Source of the DNA: an uncultured Lachnospiraceae bacterium
GTDB lineage: Bacteria; Bacillota; Clostridia; Lachnospirales; Lachnospiraceae
NCBI GenBank assembly: GCA_934294885.1
Contig: CAKRAK010000012.1
Location: 1-64,000 of the forward strand
Reading direction: 5' to 3'
DNA length: 64,000 nucleotides
The notes under the pieces were generated by a model. The model worked only from the letters and a program-made list of their open reading frames with translations, was not told where the DNA came from and ran no database searches. Shown in pieces: positions 58,281-64,000 of the stretch. Position 1 is the first letter of the stretch; each line of letters starts with the position of its first letter. Made by a program: the position numbers and the translations under genes.

Positions 58281-60344
58281 ATGGATTTAGTGATAGAGGT
58301 ACTTGGAAGGATAATGGGATATGTTATGTACGCATGTTATGGACTTGTACATAATTATCTGTTGGCAATTGTTCTCTTTACAATTTTAATTAGAGTTGTA
58401 TTGTTACCGATAAGTATATGGTTGCATAAAAATTCAATCAAAATGGTAAAAATGCTGCCGGACATTAATATGATCAAAGCAAGATACTACGGAAATAAGG
58501 ATAAGATATCCGAACAGCAGATGAAGCTTTACAAGAAAGAAAGCTACCATCCTCTTGCGGATGTGATTCCCTTATTGTTGCAGGTGGTTATTCTGTTAGG
58601 TGTGGTAAATGTAATCTATAATCCAATGACCCATATTTTGCATATTCCATCGGAGGATATTAAAAGCTTGGTGGTAACGTATGCCGATAAAGAAAATGTC
58701 AGCTTGGAATCATCGGGAATTCAGGTGATGACAGCTCAGGATATTATAGATGGAAACAATCTGGAGGTATACGGAAATGCTGTTTCTTCAGAAACGTTAA
58801 ATCATATCAGGTCATTAAATCTTTCTTGGAATGGTTTTTCTTTGGCAGCAATTCCTTCAAAAAGCGGAGGTATCTATATAGCGGTTCCTTTTTTGGCGGC
58901 GTTTTGTGCTTTGTTGCTTTGTTTTGCACAGAATAAGGTGAATGTTTTGCAGTCGGAACAGGGGATGCTGAATAAGATAGGAACGACTCTTTTATCCGTA
59001 TTATTATCATTATATTTAGGCTTCTTTGTTCCTGCAGGTGTAGGATTTTATTGGATTTGCAGTAACTTAACGGCGATTGCACAGCTGTTCTTATTAAATT
59101 GTCTGATTAATCCAAAAAAATACGTAGATTATCAGGCGTTAAATGAAAGTCGCGATTTATTAAAATACATGGATGGCAATCAGGATCAAAAAAAGAATCG
59201 TTTAAATCGGGATCCGTATCAGAAAAAGTGTAATAGGGATTATAGGAGATTTTTAAAACAGGAAGATAAGCGTCTTGTTTTCTATTCTGAAAATAAGGGC
59301 TTTTATAAATTTTTTAAAGATATGATAGAGGAAATTTTGGAACATTCCCAGCTTGTGATTGATTATGTTACAAGTGATCCTGAGGATAATGTTTTTCAAC
59401 TTGAAAGTGAGAGATTTCGAACCTATTATGTTTCCGGAAGAAAGTTAATTTACTTGATGTTAAAAATGGATGCGGATATGGTTGTGATGACAACTCCTGA
59501 TTTGGAAAAATATCATATCAAACGCTCCATTGTTCGAGCAGATATTGAATATGTTTATGTGCCACATGGTATTAACAGTAGTAATCTGACATTAAGAAAG
59601 AATGCTTTAGATTACTTTGATACGGCATATGTTGCAAATCAAAATGGAATTGATGAGATGAGGGCTTTGGAGGAGTTTAATGAAGCTCATAAAAAAAGAC
59701 TGGTCAAATTTGGTTCCTGTCTGATTGATGATATGATTCTTTCCTATGGTGAATATTGTAAAGATATTCAGCCTGCAAAGAAAAAGAGGATATTGATCGC
59801 CCCATCTTGGCAAACCGATAATATAATGGATGTTTGTGTAGACGAACTTTTGAATGTTATGAAAGATATGGATTGTGATATTATTGTCCGTCCCCATCCG
59901 CAATATGTCAGACATTGTAGGAAACAGCTATTGGAACTGGAGGCTCAGTATAGGGATTGTTCCAATATAGAATTTCAAATGGATTTTTCTTCAAATCGTG
60001 TAGTTTATGAAGCAGATGTATTAATTACGGACTGGTCGTCTATTGCATTTGAATATGCATTTTCTACATTGCATCCGGTTTTGTTTATTAATACGCCAAT
60101 GAAAATTATGAACTTGGATTATGACAAAATTGATATAACACCCGTTGATATTATTCTACGGAATAAGGTTGGTGTTTCTGTTGATTTAGAACAAATAAGT
60201 GGGATAAAAGAGAACATAGAAAAATTATTATACTCTTCGGATTACTCGAAAGAACAAATGGAAAAAATCAGGGAGCAGTATCTATTTAATGTAGGAAAAA
60301 GCGGAAAGATAGGAGCTGCTTATATTATGAAACGTCTTGGATAA
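58281..60344 (+). CDS. YidC/Oxa1 domain fused to CDP-glycerol glycerophosphotransferase-like domain
   Basis: Residues 1-280 are a YidC/Oxa1 domain: LAIVLFTILIRVVLLPISIW with R38 at the site of the conserved groove arginine, MVKMLPDINMIKARYYGNKDKISEQQMKLYKKE, a two-helix region with PLADVIPLLLQVVILLGVVNVIY, an outer loop of about 90 residues, and FFVPAGVGFYWICSNLTAIAQLFLLNCLINPKK. Residues 315-687 are TagF-like: VPHG with H429, RPHP with H539 and LITDWSSIAFEYAFSTLHPVLF. Known TagF enzymes polymerise glycerol phosphate of teichoic acid on the inner membrane face. Joining this to an insertase fold is unusual; I infer that the YidC part anchors or guides the transferase. No frameshift or internal start separates the two. 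Confidence 0.9.
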   Translation: MDLVIEVLGRIMGYVMYACYGLVHNYLLAIVLFTILIRVVLLPISIWLHKNSIKMVKMLPDINMIKARYYGNKDKISEQQMKLYKKESYHPLADVIPLLLQVVILLGVVNVIYNPMTHILHIPSEDIKSLVVTYADKENVSLESSGIQVMTAQDIIDGNNLEVYGNAVSSETLNHIRSLNLSWNGFSLAAIPSKSGGIYIAVPFLAAFCALLLCFAQNKVNVLQSEQGMLNKIGTTLLSVLLSLYLGFFVPAGVGFYWICSNLTAIAQLFLLNCLINPKKYVDYQALNESRDLLKYMDGNQDQKKNRLNRDPYQKKCNRDYRRFLKQEDKRLVFYSENKGFYKFFKDMIEEILEHSQLVIDYVTSDPEDNVFQLESERFRTYYVSGRKLIYLMLKMDADMVVMTTPDLEKYHIKRSIVRADIEYVYVPHGINSSNLTLRKNALDYFDTAYVANQNGIDEMRALEEFNEAHKKRLVKFGSCLIDDMILSYGEYCKDIQPAKKKRILIAPSWQTDNIMDVCVDELLNVMKDMDCDIIVRPHPQYVRHCRKQLLELEAQYRDCSNIEFQMDFSSNRVVYEADVLITDWSSIAFEYAFSTLHPVLFINTPMKIMNLDYDKIDITPVDIILRNKVGVSVDLEQISGIKENIEKLLYSSDYSKEQMEKIREQYLFNVGKSGKIGAAYIMKRLG

Positions 60345-60361
60345 AGAAGGAGAACGGGAAA

Positions 60362-62758
60362 ATGGCTTATGCATGGATTGGATTTATAATCTTATCGGTT
60401 ATTGTTACGAAGATGGAGAAAAACCGGAAGTCGATTATTAAGTGTCCGTCGTATCTGATATTGATATTTTTAACATATGCAGCTATTGATTATGGAATTG
60501 CAAGCATAGCAGGTGTTGGAGATTTTGATGATAATTACAAATGGGTTAGCAGAATTTCGTGGTTTCTTTCGATTGTTATAAGCTTGCTGGCAATCTATTT
60601 TGTTAAGAATAAATTTCAATCCAATAAGGTTGTTAAAATTATGAGCTCTGTCCTGCCTAAAATATCGGTATTGGCAGTTGCTTTTTGGCTGTTAATCTAT
60701 ATGAGAGATTTAATGGGAGAATTTAATCTCGCTTTTTTAGAACTGTGTACATACGTATATGGGATGATTTTCGGTCTGTCGGTTTTGATAACCCTATTGT
60801 TGTATAGAAGAGAAGATGTATTTAAAAGATTAAATGATAAATTTCAGATCGTAGATGCGTCAGTGACGATTACATTTTTGCTTGTGTGTATTATGGCAGT
60901 AGGAAGTTCTGGTCAGACTTCTTACATAAGACTGGTAACTTATATTTTCCTTTTTGTGTTATTGTGCCTGTTTATATTTGAAAAGAAAAAATTATACTTG
61001 GATTTTTCTGCAGAAAAGCAGTCTGTCTTAAAACAATATAAAACAAATATAATGTGGCTTTTACCATCCATTCTTTTGTTTGCAATTATGTTTTTTTGTG
61101 AAAATTCTTTGGAATTTTACAGTGTTAATATCAATACATTACCATTTGGGGTTGGGAGCTTTTATGTCGATTTTGTTCGAATTGCAATTGCACTTGTAAT
61201 TGGTGTATGTGGTTTGTTTGCATTGATAAGAGAAAATTACGTAAGGAAAGTGTCTGTGTTTATTTTCTCTGTTGATTTGGCAATTTATGTACAGGTTATG
61301 TTTTTGAATCATAACTTAGGTCAAACGGATTTAGAAAAAATAAACTGGTCAGAATACATACCAAGCATGGTACTTGGTGTAGTTATCTGGGGAGCCTGTT
61401 TGATTGGCATGTCAGTGCTATATCGTAAACATGAAAAAATAATAGGTCAGATAGGTAAGAATGGTGCATACTTTTTGCTTGCATTGCAGTTGGTATCTAT
61501 CGTATATATGTTTGTCAGCATCGGTGGATGGTCGGGAGACCTTAGCAAGGATGCGGAAAAAAAGAATTTGGCCGGCTATTATTATTTGACAGATGAAGAT
61601 TGTTATACGATATCAGATGAGAATGTCGTTGTGTTTATTTTGGACACCTTCAGTAATGATTATATTGATACGTTATTAAAGCATGACAGTGATGCATTAG
61701 CGGACTTTCATGACTTTACCTATTATTCTAACTATAATGGCTCTTATGACGGAACCCCCCTTGCAATGTCATATCTGCTGTCGGGACAGAAATTTAATAA
61801 TACGATTTCCTGTGTTACCTCAACGAAAAATGCTTTTGAATCAGAGCATGCAAGTTATTTTTATAATACATTAAAGGACAATCAGATTGATGCACGTTTG
61901 TATACGGATAGTATGACACAATCGTGGCTGGGAATTGGAAATTTGACAGACTATTATAGCAATGTAGAATATGATCAGGATACGGCATATGAGGTCTATT
62001 ATGATGCAATATTAAAGATGATGGTTAAAAGTGTTCTGTATCGTGTTGTACCGACTGTGGCAAAACCATATTTTTTAGTTGTAACCGATGATTTTACAGA
62101 TACCATTGGCGGTGGTCAAAGCCAGAAAAGTAACATTCCGAATCAGGAGGAATTCGAAAATTATATAAAGACAAAGGGAATTATAAGGGATGAAAAGGGA
62201 AAGAGCTTTGTTATATATCATTTTGAAGGTATGCATGATGCATATTCTTATTCTGAGGATGAAGTTGTTTCTTTGGGAAAACAGAATCTAAAACTTGTGG
62301 CAGAATATATGGAACAATTAAAAAAACTGGGGGTATATGATAATACAACGATTATCGTTACTGCAGACCACGGATTACACGAAACGATTGATGGAATTCA
62401 GGCAATGTTTATGATAAAAAAAGAGAATCAGGAGGGTACGCAGTATATAGAAAATACGGCTCCGATTGATGCCGTTGATTTTATGCCTACCGTATTATCC
62501 TGTATGAATCAGAAGATACCGGATGATTTTGGAACTTCTGTATTTGATGTGGATGAGAATGCCATAAGAGAGCGATCTGTGTATATTAGAAAGTATAATG
62601 CCAAACTATTAAATAATGCGAAAACAGCCAATACAACAATAGGTTCGGCATTTAATTGTCTCTATGAATTTGATTACACCGGGAATAAAGAGGACTTACG
62701 TAAACGGGACGAAAGTAAACCAGACCAGATATTGAAGCTTACTGATTTTTGGTGGTAG
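60362..62758 (+). CDS. Polytopic LtaS/sulfatase-like phosphotransferase
   Basis: The N-terminal 400 residues hold ten or more membrane helices; residues 410-770 are an outward alkaline-phosphatase-fold domain. Likely metal-site and nucleophile residues are D428 (VVVFILDTFSND), T465 (SYDGTPLAMSYLLSG), and D669-H670-G671 (TIIVTADHGLHE), with HFEGMHDAYSY between. This is the pattern of LtaS and phosphoethanolamine transferases, which move phospho-groups from phospholipids to surface glycans. LtaS has five helices, so this is a larger relative. Start ATG has AAGGAG upstream and follows the YidC fusion by 17 nt. Confidence 0.83.
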   Translation: MAYAWIGFIILSVIVTKMEKNRKSIIKCPSYLILIFLTYAAIDYGIASIAGVGDFDDNYKWVSRISWFLSIVISLLAIYFVKNKFQSNKVVKIMSSVLPKISVLAVAFWLLIYMRDLMGEFNLAFLELCTYVYGMIFGLSVLITLLLYRREDVFKRLNDKFQIVDASVTITFLLVCIMAVGSSGQTSYIRLVTYIFLFVLLCLFIFEKKKLYLDFSAEKQSVLKQYKTNIMWLLPSILLFAIMFFCENSLEFYSVNINTLPFGVGSFYVDFVRIAIALVIGVCGLFALIRENYVRKVSVFIFSVDLAIYVQVMFLNHNLGQTDLEKINWSEYIPSMVLGVVIWGACLIGMSVLYRKHEKIIGQIGKNGAYFLLALQLVSIVYMFVSIGGWSGDLSKDAEKKNLAGYYYLTDEDCYTISDENVVVFILDTFSNDYIDTLLKHDSDALADFHDFTYYSNYNGSYDGTPLAMSYLLSGQKFNNTISCVTSTKNAFESEHASYFYNTLKDNQIDARLYTDSMTQSWLGIGNLTDYYSNVEYDQDTAYEVYYDAILKMMVKSVLYRVVPTVAKPYFLVVTDDFTDTIGGGQSQKSNIPNQEEFENYIKTKGIIRDEKGKSFVIYHFEGMHDAYSYSEDEVVSLGKQNLKLVAEYMEQLKKLGVYDNTTIIVTADHGLHETIDGIQAMFMIKKENQEGTQYIENTAPIDAVDFMPTVLSCMNQKIPDDFGTSVFDVDENAIRERSVYIRKYNAKLLNNAKTANTTIGSAFNCLYEFDYTGNKEDLRKRDESKPDQILKLTDFWW

Positions 62759-62778
62759 AATAATACATTAGGAGAATT

Positions 62779-63894
62779 ATGATGAAGAAGATTATGTTAA
62801 TATTCGGAACAAGACCGGAGGCTATTAAGATGGCACCGGTATATAAAGCGTTTCGGAATGAAAAGGACTTCGAAACGAAGGTAGTCACGACGGGGCAGCA
62901 TACGGATTTGTTGCAGCAGGTAATAGAAGCGTTCCATGTTCATGTGGATTATGATTTGAAGATTATGAAGGAGAAACAGGGAGTTTCTTATATCATTAGT
63001 AGTATATTAGAACGGTTGCCGGCTGTTTTAGAAAGTGAAAAGCCGGATATTGTTTTGGTGCATGGTGACACTTCTACAAGCTTTGCAGCGGCTTTGGCAG
63101 CATTTAATCTGCAAATACCGATTGCTCATGTGGAGGCGGGATTACGAACAAATAATAAATATTTTCCTTTTCCGGAGGAAATGAACCGTCGGTTAACAGG
63201 TCAGCTTGCAGATATACATTTTGCCCCTACAAAGATGAATCAGGATAATTTGAACAAAGAAGGAATTTATCAGAATGTATATGTAGTTGGAAATACTATC
63301 GTCGATGCAATTTCTTACACAGTCAAGCCGGATTATGTTTTCAGGAATGAAGCATTAAATTCTATAGACTTTCAGAAAAATAAATATATTTTGGTAACAG
63401 CCCACAGAAGAGAAAACTGGGGAGAAAATATTGGAATGCTTTGCCGGGCAATTAAGGAGCTTACAGCCAGGTATCAGAATATAAAATTTATATGGCCTGT
63501 ACATGCAAATCCAATTGTAAAAAATCAGGTTTATGAGTTATGTGGTAATTGTAATGATATTATTTTGATGGATTCGTTAGATGTATTTGATACTCATAAT
63601 CTGATTAACAGATGTTATATGATTGTAACGGATTCCGGTGGGATTCAGGAAGAAGCTGCCGCATTGGGAAAACCGGTGCTGGTTTTCCGGAAAGAAACAG
63701 AACGTATGGAGGCTGTATTAGCAGGTGTTGCAAAGCTTATGGGAACATCTTATGATGATGTTTTAAGGCATATACAGGAAATATTAGATGATGATGAATT
63801 ATATGAAAGGATGGCAAAATCATCGGATGTGTTTGGACGAGGAACAACATCAGATGAAATTGTAGCTTACATAAGAGGATATTTAAATGATTAA
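62779..63894 (+). CDS. wecB: UDP-N-acetylglucosamine 2-epimerase (non-hydrolysing)
   Basis: Converts UDP-GlcNAc to UDP-ManNAc, a precursor of teichoic-acid linkage units and capsules. It shows IFGTRPEAIKMAPVYKAF, VHGDTSTSFAAALAAF, HVEAGLRT, FPEEMNRRLTGQLADIHFAPT, TAHRRENWGENIG and VTDSGGIQEEAAALGKPVLVFR. The length of 371 aa is normal. Start at 62779 or 62782 (ATGATG), after AGGAG. It overlaps the next gene by 8 nt. Confidence 0.96.
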   Translation: MMKKIMLIFGTRPEAIKMAPVYKAFRNEKDFETKVVTTGQHTDLLQQVIEAFHVHVDYDLKIMKEKQGVSYIISSILERLPAVLESEKPDIVLVHGDTSTSFAAALAAFNLQIPIAHVEAGLRTNNKYFPFPEEMNRRLTGQLADIHFAPTKMNQDNLNKEGIYQNVYVVGNTIVDAISYTVKPDYVFRNEALNSIDFQKNKYILVTAHRRENWGENIGMLCRAIKELTARYQNIKFIWPVHANPIVKNQVYELCGNCNDIILMDSLDVFDTHNLINRCYMIVTDSGGIQEEAAALGKPVLVFRKETERMEAVLAGVAKLMGTSYDDVLRHIQEILDDDELYERMAKSSDVFGRGTTSDEIVAYIRGYLND

Positions 63895-64000
63895 AAATTT
63901 ACAGCGGATTATATCAAAATATCGACAAATTCTTGTGTATGGGTTCTGTTCTGTATTTACATGCGTTTTAGAAACTGTAATAGGTTATGGATTGAAAAAC
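63887..64000 (+). CDS. GtrA-like membrane protein, N-terminal part
   Basis: Only 38 codons lie inside the window (MIKNLQRIISKYRQILVYGFCSVFTC...), running off the right edge. The basic start followed by a helix ILVYGFCSVFTCVLETVIGYGL fits GtrA family proteins, thought to handle undecaprenyl-linked sugars. It begins within the last codons of wecB, so it belongs to the same operon. The call is provisional. Confidence 0.5.
   Translation, partial: MIKNLQRIISKYRQILVYGFCSVFTCVLETVIGYGLKN

Overview
The window is about 60% AT, almost all genes lie on the + strand, and nearly every start has an AGGAGG-type ribosome site. It carries a sporulation set (spoIIGA-sigE, sigG, spoIIP, gpr), a CIRCE/HrcA heat-shock operon and Gram-positive division genes. 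This points to an endospore-forming Firmicute of class Clostridia, most likely Lachnospiraceae. The family is inferred from gene order and protein flavour and was not tested by a search. No rRNA, tRNA, CRISPR array or intact mobile element was seen.

Layout. 1-530: decayed mobile-element debris, including a frameshifted integrase N-terminus. 531-2559: ychF and lgt. 2560-3064: tandem terminators, a promoter and a clear MraZ operator. 3065-16562: a division and cell wall (dcw) cluster (mraZ, rsmH, ftsL-like, two class B PBPs, mraY, murD, ftsW-like, murA, divIB/ftsQ, ftsZ) lacking murE, murF, murG, murC, murB and ftsA. 16713-19197: spoIIGA-sigE and sigG. 19320-23451: a P-loop kinase-like protein, an unusual GlgB with altered catalytic residues and a basic repeat tail, and an MscS channel. 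23567-32831: arginine genes (argD, argH, argC, argB) interleaved with nadB-nadC, with similar candidate ARG boxes before argD, argH and argC, plus a TraG/VirD4-like protein that has lost its nucleotide-binding motifs. 32905-42122: an orphan solute-binding lipoprotein, a YdcZ-type membrane protein, comEA-like, a two-component pair, a GerMN lipoprotein, comEC and holA. 42411-48908: rpsT (- strand), gpr, spoIIP, lepA, hemW with an insertion, and a zinc-ribbon membrane protein. 49005-53945: CIRCE-hrcA-grpE-dnaK-dnaJ. 54099-55061: prmA.

55082-64000 (open at the right edge) is the most novel part, a surface-polymer locus. It holds an ornithine-cyclodeaminase-family protein, a nucleotidyltransferase/PLP-enzyme fusion, a small YIDPST membrane protein, a YidC/Oxa1 domain fused to a CDP-glycerol glycerophosphotransferase-like domain, a polytopic LtaS/sulfatase-like transferase, UDP-GlcNAc 2-epimerase and the start of a GtrA-like protein. 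Together they suggest synthesis, activation and attachment of a phospho-substituent on a teichoic-acid-like or capsular polymer. The exact chemistry is not visible in the sequence.
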